From Massilia sp. H-1 (GTDB lineage: Bacteria > Pseudomonadota > Gammaproteobacteria > Burkholderiales > Burkholderiaceae_D), in contig CP087969.1 of the NCBI GenBank assembly GCA_024703915.1, positions 3,968,001 to 4,032,000 on the forward strand: 64,000 nt of DNA, in the 5' to 3' direction. The notes beneath the pieces are model-generated. The model did no database searches. It was not told the origin of the DNA and saw nothing but the letters and a program-made list of their open reading frames with translations. This document shows, in pieces, positions 30,766 through 41,564 of the stretch. The number at the start of each line of letters is the position of its first letter. The stretch's first letter is position 1. The position numbers were made by a program, and so were the translations under genes.

Positions 30766-31328
30766 ATGGCCACACAACTTTTCCCCGATTTTCACATCAT
30801 CATCGTCCCCGGACTGCATGACAGCAGCGACGGCCACTGGCAGTCGCGCTGGCAGCGCAGCTTTCCGGAATTTTCCCGCGTCCGCCAGGACGACTGGGAA
30901 CCCCCGGAGCTGTCGGCCTGGGCCACGCGCCTGGGCCAGGTAAGGGCGCGCGATCCGCGTCCGGCGCTGCTGGTCGCCCACAGTTTCGGCTGCCTGACCA
31001 GCGTGCACAGCATCGCCCGCAGCGCGGCCAATCTGGCTTGGCGTGCTGCTGGTCGCGCCTAGCCGACCCCGACAAGTTCGGCGTGGCCGACCGGCTGCAC
31101 GCTGCCGCTGCCTTGCCCCTCGATCCTCGTTTCCAGCAGCAATGACCCATGGATGCGCGCCAGCCGCGCGGCCGCGTGGGCAGGGCGCTGGGGCAGCGAG
31201 CTGGTCGAGCCACTCCCCTCGGCCACATCAACGCCGACTCCGGCCTGGGCGACTGGCATGCCGGGCTGCGCCTGTTGCACCGCCTGGCAGAAAAGGCGCA
31301 CAATGGGCGGCTGGCATTTTCGGCATGA
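30766..31328 (+). CDS. RBBP9/YdeN-family alpha/beta hydrolase
   Basis: About 187 residues. IIIVPGLHDSSDGHWQSRW is the typical start of the family; the nucleophile elbow is LLVAHSFGCL, an Asp is in the SNDPWM region and the catalytic His in LGHINADSGLGDW. Substrate unknown; members are small cytoplasmic serine hydrolases. Frame slips at about 31038 and 31060 fall where LAGVLLVAPADPDKFG is expected. CAGGAGGCGGGC gives a strong ribosome site. Confidence 0.87.
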
Positions 31329-31367
31329 TTAACTTCCCACTTACTTTTTTCATAGACGGAGACAGAC

Positions 31368-31985
31368 ATGACATTACGCCTGGGCGACACCGCCCCCGAT
31401 TTCGAGCAGGATTCCTCGCAAGGCACGATCAAGTTCCATGAATGGGCGGGTAATTCGTGGGTGGTCCTGTTTTCGCACCCGGCCGATTTCACGCCCGTGT
31501 GCACCACGGAACTGGGGCTGACGGCCAAGCTCAAGCCGGAGTTCGACAAGCGCAACGTGAAGGCGATCGCGCTGTCGGTGGACCCTGCCGAGACCCACAA
31601 GACCTGGATCAGCGACATCGAAGACACGCAAAAGACCGTGGTCGGCTTCCCCATCATTGCGGACGCCGACAAAAAAGTGGCGGTCCTGTACGACATGATC
31701 CACCCCGAGCAGTCTGTCACGGCCACCGTGCGCTCGCTGTTCGTGATCGATCCGAACAAAAAGATCCGCCTGTCGATCACCTATCCGATGAGTACCGGCC
31801 GCAATTTCGACGAAGTGTTGCGTGTCATCGACGCGCTGCAACTGACCGACAAGCATACGGTCGCCACGCCCGGCAACTGGAAAGACGGCGACGACGTGAT
31901 CATCCCGCTGACCGTGCAAGACCCTGAGGTCATCAAGCAAAAGTATCCAAAAGGCTATACGGCCCCCGTCCGTATTTGCGCCTGA
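31368..31985 (+). CDS. 1-Cys peroxiredoxin (Prx6 type)
   Basis: An intact 205-residue protein. The peroxidatic site is PADFTPVCTTE with Cys near residue 47; the Arg of TATVRSLF completes the active site. There is no second conserved Cys at the usual resolving position, and the C-terminal domain WKDGDDVIIPLTVQDPE is typical of the Prx6 group. It reduces peroxides in the cytoplasm. GGAGAC precedes the ATG. The gene is free of lesions. Confidence 0.94.
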   Translation: MTLRLGDTAPDFEQDSSQGTIKFHEWAGNSWVVLFSHPADFTPVCTTELGLTAKLKPEFDKRNVKAIALSVDPAETHKTWISDIEDTQKTVVGFPIIADADKKVAVLYDMIHPEQSVTATVRSLFVIDPNKKIRLSITYPMSTGRNFDEVLRVIDALQLTDKHTVATPGNWKDGDDVIIPLTVQDPEVIKQKYPKGYTAPVRICA

Positions 31986-32058
31986 CGCCCCAGCCGAACA
32001 AGTAAGCCTGCCTTGCGCGCATAAGCAAATAAGGTTTAAGTTGTTTGGTTTACTGCGG

Positions 32059-32094
32059 AGCCCCCTTACCCTTGCGGCTACTTTGGGGGCTTTT
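32059..32094 (+). terminator. Hairpin upstream of the TauE/SafE gene
   Basis: AGCCCCC/GGGGGCT with an 19-nt loop and TTTT just before the next ATG. It may end the peroxiredoxin transcript or attenuate the following gene. Confidence 0.55.
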
Positions 32095-32096
32095 GC

Positions 32097-32872
32097 ATGT
32101 TACTTACTTACGTTATTTCCGGTTTCGCCGTCGGACTGCTGGTCGGGATGACCGGCGTCGGCGGCGGTTCGCTGATGACACCGCTGTTGACGCTGCTGTT
32201 CGGCGTGCCGCCCTCGGTAGCGGTCGGCACCGACCTCGCGTTCGCCTCGATCACCAAGACCGCCTAAGCACCTTCACCCACCGCCTGCGCGGCACGGTGC
32301 GCTGGGACATCGTCAAGCTGCTGTGCATCGGCGCCTTGCTAAGCCGCCGTGATCACCACCCTCGCACTCAAGCAATTCGGTACCGTCGACGCGCATCGGC
32401 CAGATCATCCGCTATTCCATCATCTACTCAGTCATGCTGACCGTGATCGCGCTGCTGTTCAAGGGCAAGATGCTGGCCTGGCTCAATGCCCATCCGGAAC
32501 GCCACCTGAAAGGGCGTGCGCTCGACACGGCCACCGTCGTCAGCCTACCTGGTGCTCGGCACCCTGGTCACGGTGTCGTCGATCGGCGCCGGCGCCATTG
32601 GCGCCACCTTGCTGGTGATGCTCTATCCGCGCCTGTCGGCGGCCGAAGTGGCTTAAGCACCGACATCGCCTACGCCGTGCCGCTGACCGCGATTGCCGCC
32701 TTCGGCCACTGGTGGCTGGGCTCGATCAACTGGGAATTGCTGGCCATGCTGCTGATCGGCTCCGTGCCCGGCATCACCCTCGGCTCCTGGATGGCGCGCG
32801 CCGTGCCCGAACGCGTGCTGCGCGCTGCTGGCCATGACGCTCACCGGCGTGGCCGCCAAACTCATTTCTTAA
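32097..32872 (+). CDS. TauE/SafE-family sulfite/anion exporter
   Basis: About 257 residues and eight membrane helices; VGLLVGMTGVGGGSLMTPLL and the second repeat VSSIGAGAIGATLLVMLYP are the family's internal duplication. Members export sulfite, sulfoacetate or related anions. The neighbouring cysTWA genes support a sulfur role, by inference. Lesions at 32262-32269 (GCCTAAGC, KTAGTFTHR), 32338 (GCTAAGCC), 32395, 32545, 32651-32658 (GCTTAAGC, VAGTDIAYA) and 32824. Ends AAKLIS. Confidence 0.87.
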
Positions 32873-32993
32873 ACGCTAGGACGACTCCTAATATCGTTTT
32901 CCGTCTATTCAAATGAGAAATCGTTCGTTTTCTTTATGAGCTCGGAATGAGATTATTGCGGCTTCTTAGATAAAAATGTAATAAGAGGGCCGC

Positions 32994-33850
32994 ATGTCTC
33001 CGAAACCACCCCCCAGCAGCGCGCCATACCGGGTCATGCCCGGTTTTGGGCTCTCGCTGGGGTTCACGATTTTCTACCTCGCGCTGATCGTCCTGATCCC
33101 GCTGTCGGCCGTCTTCCTCAAAACCTTCACCATGACCTGGGAAGCGTTCTGGGCCGCGGTGACCTCCGAGCGCGTGGTGGCGTCCTACAAACTGAGCTTT
33201 GGCGCATCGCTGATCGCCGCCTCCATCAACGTGGTGTTCGGCGGCATCGTGGCCTGGGTGCTGGTGCGCTACAAGTTTCCCGGCAAGCGGCTGATCGACG
33301 CCCTGGTCGACCTGCCGTTCGCGCTGCCGACCGCCGTGGCTTAAGCATCACGCTGACCGCCCTGTATTCGAGCAATGGCTGGATCGGCAAATACATCGAG
33401 CAATTCGGCTGGAAAGTGGCCTTCACGCCGGTCGGCGTGGTCGTGGCGCTGACCTTCATCGGTTTGCCCTTCGTGGTGCGCACCGTGCAGCCGGTGCTGG
33501 AAGACGCCGAGCGCGAACTCGAAGAAGCGGCCGCCAGCCTGGGCGCCAATTCCTTCCAGACTTTCGTGCGCATCATTTTCCCGTCGATCACGCTTAGCCA
33601 TGCTGACCGGTTTTGCGCTCGCCTTCGCGCGCGCCACCGGCGAATACGGTTCGGTCATTTTCATTGCTTAAACAACATGCCGATGGTGTCCGAGATCACG
33701 CCGCTGTTCATCATCACCAAGCTGGAACAGTACGACTACATGCCAGCAAGGACCACGATTGCCGTGGTCATGCTGATCGCTTCTTTCCTGCTGCTGCTGA
33801 CCATCAATCTGCTGCAGGCGTGGACACGCAAACGGGCAGGTAAATCATGA
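32994..33850 (+). CDS. cysT: Sulfate/thiosulfate ABC transporter permease CysT (CysU)
   Basis: About 283 residues. [23 protein letters not shown] is the first helix; [23 protein letters not shown] and [15 protein letters not shown] (EAA loop) are CysT signatures. GCTTAAGC at 33339-33346, CGCTTAGCC at 33593, GCTTAAAC at 33666 and ATGCCAGCAAGG near 33741 all replace GCCGGC-type sequence (AGITL, IAGNMP, DYAGATT). It forms the channel with CysW. The 120-nt A+T-rich leader before it is where a CysB-dependent promoter would lie. TGA overlaps the cysW ATG. Confidence 0.93.
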
Positions 33851-34721
33851 GCTCCCAGTTCAAGAAATCGGGCGCCGTGCTCGAACCGGCCTGGGTGCGC
33901 ATCGTCCTGGTGACCATTGCGCTGGCCTTCCTGACCTTGTTCCTGTTCGTGCCGCTGGTGGCCGTGTTCGTGGAAGCGTTCAAGAAGGGCTGGGAAGCCT
34001 ACGTGGCCGCCATCGTCGATCCGGACGCCATCTCCGCCATCAAGCTGACGCTGATCGCGGCCTAAGCATCTCGGTGCCGCTCAACCTGGTGTTCGGCGTC
34101 AGCGCCGCGTGGGCCGTGGCCAAGTTCGAATTCCGCGGCAAGAGCATCCTGCTCACGCTGATTGACCTGCCGTTCTCGGTCTCGCCCGTGATCTCGGGCC
34201 TGATCTACGTGCTGATGTTCGGCGCCCAGGGCTGGTTCGGTCCGTGGCTGCAGGAGCACGACATCAAGGTCCTGTTCGCGGTGCCCGGCATCGTGCTGGC
34301 CACGGTGTTCATCACTTTCCCGTTCGTGGCGCGTGAGCTGATTCCGCTGATGCAGTCGCAGGGCAACGAGGAAGAAGAAGCGGCGCTGGTGCTGGGCGCG
34401 TCCGGCTGGGACACCTTCCGCCGCGTGACGCTGCCCAACATCAAATGGGGCCTCTTGTACGGCGTGATCCTGTGTAATGCGCGCGCCATGGGCGAGTTCG
34501 GCGCGGTGTCGGTGGTGTCGGGCCACATCCGCGGCGAGACCAACACCATGCCGCTGCAGGTCGAGATCCTCTACAACGAATACAACTTCGCCGCGGCGTT
34601 CGCGGTGGCCTCGCTGCTGGCGCTGCTGGCCCTGGTCACGCTGGCGATCAAATCATTTGTCGAATGGCGTTTGCACACGGTCGATCCGGTCGAAGCCGAA
34701 GCACGAGCAATGGAGCACTAA
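33847..34721 (+). CDS. cysW: Sulfate/thiosulfate ABC transporter permease CysW
   Basis: About 291 residues, six helices. [19 protein letters not shown] and [20 protein letters not shown] are CysW signatures; the EAA loop is [17 protein letters not shown] and [22 protein letters not shown] is the conserved C-terminal region. GCCTAAGC at 34060-34067 breaks the frame where AAGISVPLN is expected. Overlaps cysT by 4 nt and is followed after 2 nt by cysA. Confidence 0.94.
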
Positions 34722-34723
34722 TC

Positions 34724-35796
34724 ATGACAATCGAAGTCAAGAACATCAACAAGCGTTTCAGCGATTTCGTCGCCCTCGACAACGTGTCGCTGCAATTTCC
34801 GACCGGCGAACTGACCGCCTTGCTCGGCCCTTCCGGCTGCGGCAAGACCACGCTGCTGCGCATCATCGCGGGCCTCGAGCATCCGGATTCGGGCCAGGTC
34901 CTGCTGGACGCGAACGACGCGTCGGCGCGCCACGTGCGCGAACGCCAGGTCGGCTTCGTGTTCCAGCACTACGCGCTGTTCAAGCACATGACCGTGTTCG
35001 AGAACGTGGCCTTCGGCTTGCGCGTCAAGCCGCGCAAGGAGCGTCCGTCCGAGCTCGAGATCAAGCAGAAGGTACACGACCTGCTGGGCCTGGTGCAGCT
35101 GGACTGGCTGGCCGACCGCTATCCGCCCCAGCTGTCGGGCGGACAGCGTCAGCGCATCGCCCTGGCGCGCGCTGGCGGTGGAGCCGCGCGTGCTGCTGCT
35201 CGACGAGCCGTTCGGCGCGCTCGACGCCAAGGTGCGCAAGGAACTGCGCCGCTGGCTGCGCCGCCTGCACGACGATCTGCATGTGACCTCGATCTTCGTC
35301 ACCCACGACCAGGAAGAGGCGCTCGAAGTGGCCGACCAGGTGGTCCTGATGAACAAGGGGAAGGTCGAACAACTGGGCTCGCCCGGCGACGTGTACAACA
35401 ACCCGGCCTCGCCTTTCGTGTACGGCTTCCTGGGCAATGTGAATCTGTTCCACGGCCGCGTGCATGAAGGCGTGCTGGCCAGCGGCGACGCCAGCTTCAC
35501 GGTGCCCGACCACGCGCAAGTCCAGGACAGCAAGGGCATCGCCTATGTGCGTCCGCACGATCTCGATATCGACCGCTATGTGGCGGGCGGCGAAGGGATC
35601 GTCGTCAAGCTGCGCCGCGCGCATGCGATCAGGGCCGCTGGCCCAGCTGGACCTGGAGCGGGCCGACAATGCGGAGCTGATCGAAGCGGTGATTCCCAAC
35701 GAACGATTCAGCCAGCTGCAGGTGCGCGAAGGCGACACGCTGCTGGTGCGTCCGCGCCGCATGCACGTGTTCGTCGACCAGGGAGCGGCGATATGA
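34724..35796 (+). CDS. cysA: Sulfate/thiosulfate ABC transporter ATPase CysA
   Basis: About 357 residues. Walker [16 protein letters not shown]-loop [12 protein letters not shown], signature [14 protein letters not shown], Walker [13 protein letters not shown], His switch [11 protein letters not shown]. The C-terminal TOBE domain includes VRPHDLDI and [11 protein letters not shown]. It hydrolyses ATP to drive CysTW. Single-base slips are near 35172 and 35631 (extra A in ATCAGGGCC). No sbp/cysP binding protein precedes it, so that subunit must be elsewhere. TGA overlaps the cysB-type ATG. Confidence 0.94.
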
Positions 35797-36719
35797 ATTT
35801 CCAACAATTGCGGTCGATCCGCGAAACCGCGCCGCGGCTACAACCTGACCGAAGTGGCCAACGCGCTGTTTACCTCGCAGCCGGGCGTGAGCCGCCAGAT
35901 CCGCGAACTCGAAGATGAACTGGGCGTCGTTATTTTCGAACGCAACGGCAAGCGCCTGACCGGGCTGACCGAGCCGGGCAAGGGCATCCTCAAGATCATC
36001 GACAAGCTGCTGGTGGAAGCCGAAAACCTGCAGCAGGCGAGCCAGGATTACGCGGGCCAGAACAGCGGCACGCTGACCATTGCCGCCACCCACACCCAGG
36101 CGCGCTATGCGTTGCCGAAGGTGGTGCAATCGTTCCGCGCCGATTTCCCCGATGTGCGGATCGCGCTGCAGCAAAGCGCGCCGGATCACATCGCCGAGTG
36201 GGTCTTGTCGGGCAAGGCCGATATCGGCATCGCGACCGAGGGCTTGTCGCAGTTTCCGGATCTGGTGTCCTTCCCGTGCTACCGCTGGAGCCACCTGATC
36301 GTGGTGCCGGACGGACATCCGCTGCTGAACCAGTCGCCGATCCGTCTCGACGACCTGGCCGCCTTCCCGCTGATTACCTATGACGTCGGGTTTACCGGCC
36401 GCGGGCATATCGATGCCGCGTTTGCGGCGGCCGGCTGTGAAGACCGATATCGTGCTCACCGCGATGGATTCGGACGTCATCAAGCAGTACGTGACGCTCG
36501 GCCTGGGCGTGGGGATCGTGGCGTCGATGGCGTTCGACCATGGCCGCGACAAGGGCTTGCGTGCGGTGGAGGCGTCGCACCTGTTTGCGCCCAACGTGAC
36601 GCGGCTGGCGGTGCGCCGTGGCGCCTACTTGCGCGAGTATGCCTACCGCTTCATTTCGCAGTTCGCGCCGGAACTGGAAGCGGGCCGAGATTGAAGCGGC
36701 GGTCAATGCCGAAGGCTAG
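35793..36719 (+). CDS. cysB: LysR-type regulator CysB
   Basis: About 309 residues. The start [11 protein letters not shown] and the winged helix ([20 protein letters not shown]) match CysB/Cbl, as does the effector domain with [11 protein letters not shown], the site for N-acetylserine or sulfate-type ligands. It activates sulfur uptake genes. Slips near 35833 and 36436 (extra T after GCCGGC); the latter hides AAGVKTDIV. Overlap with cysA by 4 nt places the regulator in the operon it probably controls. Confidence 0.92.
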
Positions 36720-37176
36720 GACCGTTTCCAGCCGGGTTTGAGCTTGCTGCCCGGTTCGACGACCGGGGAGCGACCGGTTTCATCACTTGCGTGCGCCGGG
36801 TCCTCCGGGGAGGGGGCCTCAAACCGGGGCAGCCTGCAAAATGCAGCGCTTTTGCACGATTTCATGCGATACCATCCGATCCGTGCACGATAACGCGCGC
36901 CTGGTGCGCAAAAAGCGCACGATTTTCATCCGATTTTGCACGCACGGCGCACGATTTTCTGCGATCGGGCCGATAAGTGAAAATCGCAGCTTCATACAAA
37001 ATCGTGCGCCGTGCGTGCAAAATCGTGCGCAAATCGGATCGTTGCGCGCGTTTCTGCGCTTTCGAGACAAATCGTGCAGAGGCGCGCCAAATCAGAAAGC
37101 GCGCACTTTGGGCACGCGGGTCCACATTCCGCCCGCCCAGGGGGCGCTTCGATTGTTGCCTTGGATTGCCGGGCTG
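36720..37176. repeat. Intergenic region with a long inverted repeat and repeated GCACGATTTT words
   Basis: 457 nt between cysB and the aldo-keto reductase gene (converging). A perfect 27-bp inverted repeat has arms 36932-36958 and 36998-37024, with a smaller inner stem TGCGAT/ATCGCA, giving a large cruciform or RNA stem-loop. GCACGATTTT or its complement recurs near 36853, 36917, 36949, 36998, 37018 and 37068. Both strands can be read as short peptides containing RFCTHGARF because of the symmetry; I do not consider these genes. It resembles an intergenic repeat element rather than a terminator. Confidence 0.75.
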
Positions 37177-38224
37177 CTAGGCGCCGGGATTGGTGATGCG
37201 GCTGTGAATGGCGTTGATCGCGTCGATCACGTCGGCGGGCAGCTTGAGCGACGCCGCATCGAGATTCTGGTTCAGCTGCGCCAGCGTGGTCGCGCCCACG
37301 ATGGTCGAGGCGACGAACCAGCGCGAATAGCACCACGCGAGCGCCATCTGCGACGGCAGCATGCCGTTGGCGCGTGCCAGCGCCGCGTATTCCCCGGCGG
37401 CGGCCAGTACGGCCGGGCGCACGTAGCGCGGGCTCCAGTTGGTGGGGAAGATCGTCAGGCGGCCATGCGCCTTCGGGTCGTCCAGATACTTGGCCGTGAG
37501 CTGGCCGAACGCCAGCGGGCTGTAGGCCAGCAGGCTGACCTGTTCGCGATAGCAAGTCTCGTCGAGCAGCGTGGTTTCCGAAGCCGCGCGGTCAGGTTGT
37601 AGATGTTCTGGATGGTCGCGATGCGCGGCAAGCCTTTGAGTTCGGCCTGCTTGATGTATTCGCTCACGCCCCACGGGCTTTCGTTGGATACGCCGATCTG
37701 GCCGATCTTGCCTTCCTCGATCAGCTTGCCCAGCACCGCCAGCGTCTCTTCGATTGGGACGTTTTTGCGCTCTTTTTCGGATCGAAGCTGGTCGCGCCAA
37801 ACACCGGCACATTGCGGCTCGGCCAGTGGATCTGGTACAGGTCGATGTGATCGGTCTGCAGGCGCTTGAGGCTCGCCTCGACCGCGGCGCGGATGTTGGC
37901 CGCATCGAGATTGTTCTTGCCGTTGCCGGATCCAGTGCATGGCGGCGTTCGGGGCTTAGCCACCTTGGTCGCCAGAACGATGTCGGCGCGGCGCCCGCTC
38001 TTCTTCAGCCACGATCCGATGAAGCGCTCGGTCGACCCCTGGGTCCGCGCGCTCGCCATGACCGGGTACATCTCGGCCGTGTCGATGAAGTTGATGCCGC
38101 GTTCGAGCGCGAGATCGAGCTGGCTGTGGGCATCGGCTTCGCTGTTCTGTTCGCCGAAGGTCATCGTGCCCAGGCAAATCCACGATACCTGCAGCGTGCT
38201 TTGCCCGAGGGTGACCTTATCCAC
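37177..38224 (-). CDS. Aldo-keto reductase (Tas-like)
   Basis: About 348 residues. TIM-barrel NADPH oxidoreductase: [20 protein letters not shown], catalytic Asp/Tyr in [10 protein letters not shown], Lys in VLATKVAG, His in [14 protein letters not shown] and the cofactor site [16 protein letters not shown]. Close to the Tas subgroup (NADP-dependent). Start is GTG 38224, overlapping the pyrD stop by 8 nt. Lesions near 37955-37962 (GGCTTAGCC on the plus strand, KVAGP), 37780 and 37590. Confidence 0.88.
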
Positions 38225-39265
38225 GCTGCTTCCTGATTTCGTTGGCGCAGTCGCGCACCAGTGCCGGTCCCGCGTAAATGAGGCCGGTGTACACCTGCAC
38301 CAGCGAGGCGCCCAGCTTCATCTTGAGGGCGGCGTCCTTGCCGCGCATGATGCCGCCCACGCCGATGATCGGCAGCTCGTCGCCCAGTTCGGCCTTGAGC
38401 GCGCGCACGACGATGTTCGACAGGTCGAATACCGGCTCGCCGGACACGCCGCCCATTTCGGTGCCGTACTTGACGCGGTCGACCATGCGGTGGCTGAGGG
38501 TGGTGTTGGTGGCGATCACGCCGTCGATCTTGTGGCGCAGCAGGGCGTCGGCAATGTTCTTGATCTGCTCGGCGTCGACGTCCGGCGCGATCTTGAGCGC
38601 CAGCGGCACGTAGCGCTTGTGCTGGTCGGCCAGGCGCAGCTGGGTTTCCTTGAGCTGGGCGAGCAGGGCGTCGAGTTCGGACGCGCCCTGCAGCTGGCGC
38701 AGGTTCTTGGTGTTCGGCGAAGAGATGTTGACCGTCACGTAGCTCGCGTACGGATACACTTTTTCCAGGCAGTGGCGGTAGTCGTCGACCGCGTTCTCGA
38801 TCGGCGTGTCGGCGTTCTTGCCGATGTTCAGGCCGAGAATGCCTTCCTTGTTCTGATAGAACTTGGAGGACTGCACGTTGGCGATGAAGGCGTCCACGCC
38901 GCCATTGTTAAAGCCCATGCGGTTGATGATCGCGTTCTTGCTCGGCAGGCGGAACATGCGCGGCTTGGGGTTGCCGGGCTGGGGGCGCGGCGTGACCGTG
39001 CCCACTTCGATCGAACCGAAACCGAGGGCGGCCAGGCCGTCAATATAGGCGCCGTCCTTGTCCAGGCCCGCTGCCAGGCCGACCGGGTTGGGGAAAGTCA
39101 GTCCCATGACCACGCGCGGATCGGGCGCGGGTTTGCAGTGCAGGCGGCCGTCAGACCCAGGGCTGCGGCGCGGCGCAAGGCGGGCAGGGTCAGGTTGTGG
39201 GCGGTTTCCGCATTGAGCGAAAAGAGCAGGGGACGGGTCAGGGCGTACAGCAATTTATCGGACAT
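38217..39265 (-). CDS. pyrD: Dihydroorotate dehydrogenase (quinone)
   Basis: About 348 residues. Class 2 enzyme: N-terminal membrane-associated helices [20 protein letters not shown] and [12 protein letters not shown], then the FMN barrel with [35 protein letters not shown] (catalytic Ser), and [13 protein letters not shown]. It oxidises dihydroorotate and passes electrons to quinone in pyrimidine synthesis. A slip near 39118 joins the N-terminal part to [12 protein letters not shown]. Follows bpt on the same strand with a 54-nt gap. Confidence 0.94.
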
Positions 39266-39319
39266 GAGCAACTCAAAAAATGCAGGGTGCGGCATTTTAC
39301 CGTGCGCAGGGACCGGATC

Positions 39320-40048
39320 GCCTATTTTTGCAGCACGCTCCACACGCCGCCCATGCGCTTCCAGCGGGCGGAAATTGATCTTGTACGCCATCTTGGGACT
39401 TTGCTCGATCCAGTAGCCGAGGTAGACGAAGGGCAGATTGAGCTCGTGGGCCTGGGCGATCTGCCACATCACGTTGTAGGTGCCGAACGAGGCGCCCGGG
39501 ACATCCGGGTCGAAGAAGGTGTAGACCGAGGACAGGCCGTCGGACAGCACGTCGATGATGGAGATCATGCGCAGCACGCCGTCCGGCTCGCGGAATTCGA
39601 CCAGCCGGGTGTTGACCCGGCTTTGCAGCAGAAACTGGGCGTACTGGTCGCGGCTGTCCTGGTCCATGCCGCCGCCCACGTGGCGCGTGGTCTGGTAGCG
39701 CAGATAGAGCGCGTAGTGCTCGTCCGAGAAGCTCAGGTTGGCGACCGTGGCCACCAGCTGCGCGTGCCGGTTCCAGGCGCGGCGCTGGCCGCGGCTCGGT
39801 TTGAATTCGGCGGCGCGCACCCGCACCGGGATGCAAGCCTGGCAACCGTCGCAGTAGGGGCGGTAAGTGAAAATGCCGCTGCGCCGGAAACCGTTCTTGA
39901 CGAGTTCAGAATAGACGTCGGCGTTGATCAGGTGCGATGGCGTGGCCACTTGCGAGCGGGCCTGGCGCGCATCCAGGTAGCTGCAAGGGTAGGGCGCAGT
40001 CGTGTAGAACTGCAGCGTTGAGAAGGGCAAGTCGTTTAGGTGCGCCAT
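39320..40048 (-). CDS. bpt: Aspartate/glutamate leucyltransferase
   Basis: About 243 residues. [42 protein letters not shown] (Cys-rich ATE site), and SVYTFFDPD are hallmarks of Bpt/ATE N-end rule transferases. It adds leucine to N-terminal Asp or Glu for ClpS-ClpAP degradation. A slip near 39360 changes the end; repair gives [10 protein letters not shown] and TAG at 39320-39322. Together with aat upstream it forms a protein N-degron pair. Confidence 0.93.
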
Positions 40049-40109
40049 GCATGTGCTTTCGATGCGACGGTAATTGCTTCCTTAACTTTCATTGTAACGG
40101 GAAGCGGCG

Positions 40110-40842
40110 CTACTGGGTGCTTCGCCATCGCGGCCGCTGATCCCACCCCGTGACGGCTAGGCTCGCCGATGGCGCCGTGCAGGTGCTTGAGGAAGGCATC
40201 GCGCGCAATCAGGGGCGGCGCCCAGCGAGGCCAGGTGCGCGGTTTCCTGCTGGCAGTCGATCATGCGCACGCCCTGGTTGCGCAGGAAGTCCACCAGGAA
40301 GGCCAGCGCGATCTTGGAACCATCGGTGACGCGGGCGAACATCGATTCGCCGTAAAACATGCGGCCGATGCACACGCCATAGGCGCCGCCCACCAGTTCG
40401 CCGTCCAGCCACAGCTCGGCTGAATGGGCATAGCCGAGCGCGTGCAAGCCCGTGTAGCCATCGATGATTTCGTCGGAAATCCAGGTGCCCGGCCCGTCCT
40501 TGCGCGGCGCGGCGCAGGCGCGCATGACTTGTTCGAAGGCGGAATCGAAACGCACTTCCCAGCGCCCGCCTTCGGCCATGCTGCGCTCGACCCGGCGCAA
40601 GGCCTTGCGCAGGCTGTCGCTGACGCGAAAATCGGCCGTCATGAGCACCATGCGCGGGTCGGTGCTCCACCACAGGATGGGCTGGCCTTCGGAGAACCAC
40701 GGGAAGATGCCGCGCTGATAGGCTGAGAGCAGGCGTTGCGGCGACAGATCGGCGCCGAAGCAGCGAGCAACCCCGGCGCGTCCATGGTCAGTGCCTCTGA
40801 CACGTCGGGAAACGGGGAGTGGGTCTCAAGCCAGGGGATCAT
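40110..40842 (-). CDS. aat: Leucyl/phenylalanyl-tRNA-protein transferase
   Basis: About 242 residues. [40 protein letters not shown] (after repair), [26 protein letters not shown], read in parts, and [16 protein letters not shown] are Aat motifs. It transfers Leu or Phe to N-terminal Arg/Lys. Lesions near 40765, 40680, 40215 and 40157-40163 (CCTAGCC for CCGGCC). The latter decides the C-terminus: repair gives [13 protein letters not shown] and TAG at 40110-40112. 62 nt upstream of bpt. Confidence 0.92.
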
Positions 40843-41433
40843 GAGTCGTTGGATGGGCTCGATATGCGCATGGGACGCACGATGTCGTGGGAATGGAAGC
40901 CGAAACGGGCGCCGGTCTCCCGAACTTGGACGCTGTCGGCGAAGAACAGTTCCAGCGTCTTGCGGATGGTGGGGAAGGCCAGGTCGTCCCAGGGGATTTC
41001 GTGCTCTGCGAACAACTTCACGTCCAGGCTTTCGATGCCGGGGGCAAAGTCGAGGTCTTTCAGGCGCGCCAGGTAGAACAGGTGCACCTGGTGGACCTGG
41101 GCCACGTTGAGCAGGGTGAACAGGGGACCGATCTCGACATTGGCGCTCTACTTCCTCCTCGGTTTCGCGGATCGCCGCCTCGGCCGTCGTTTCGGCGTTT
41201 TCCATGAATCCTGCTTAAAGCAAGGTCCAGTATCCGTGGCGCGGCTCGATCGCGCGCTTGCACAGCAGAATGCGCAGCGCGCCATCGACGTCCCAAACGG
41301 GGATGGAACCGACCACCAGCTTGGGATTGTGATAATGAATCGTGGCGCATTGGGCGCACACATAGCGCGGCCGGTTGTCGCCTTCGGGAATCTGGAGGGC
41401 GACCGGGTAGGCGCACTCGGAACAAAATTTCAT
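40839..41433 (-). CDS. NUDIX hydrolase with N-terminal zinc ribbon
   Basis: About 195 residues. CSEC and CAQC near residues 4-35 form a zinc ribbon; the Nudix box is [21 protein letters not shown], read in two parts, with the metal-binding REteEE. The C-terminal part has [21 protein letters not shown]. It hydrolyses a nucleoside diphosphate-type substrate; the zinc-ribbon form resembles NudC-like or ADP-ribose pyrophosphatase subgroups. GCTTTAAGC (minus) at 41213-41221 stands for GCCGGC (LPAGF). Overlaps the aat start by 4 nt. Confidence 0.87.
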
Positions 41434-41564
41434 ATGAGACCGTTAGAGGGGATTTTTGACTACTTTACACCGATTGTCCCCCGTGTGGCTGTTCAGGAAT
41501 ACGGTTCTGAAGGTAAGAAAAGCAATTATTGCTGCTGCTATCGCACATCTTGCTTGGATTAATA

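Noticed and set aside
32041..32096. Riboswitch before the TauE/SafE gene
   Set aside because: Only one simple GC stem is present; no known riboswitch core is recognisable.
36787..37602. Plus-strand frame through the inverted-repeat region as a gene
   Set aside because: The first part is translated repeat (RFCTHGARF on both strands) and the rest is antisense to the aldo-keto reductase.
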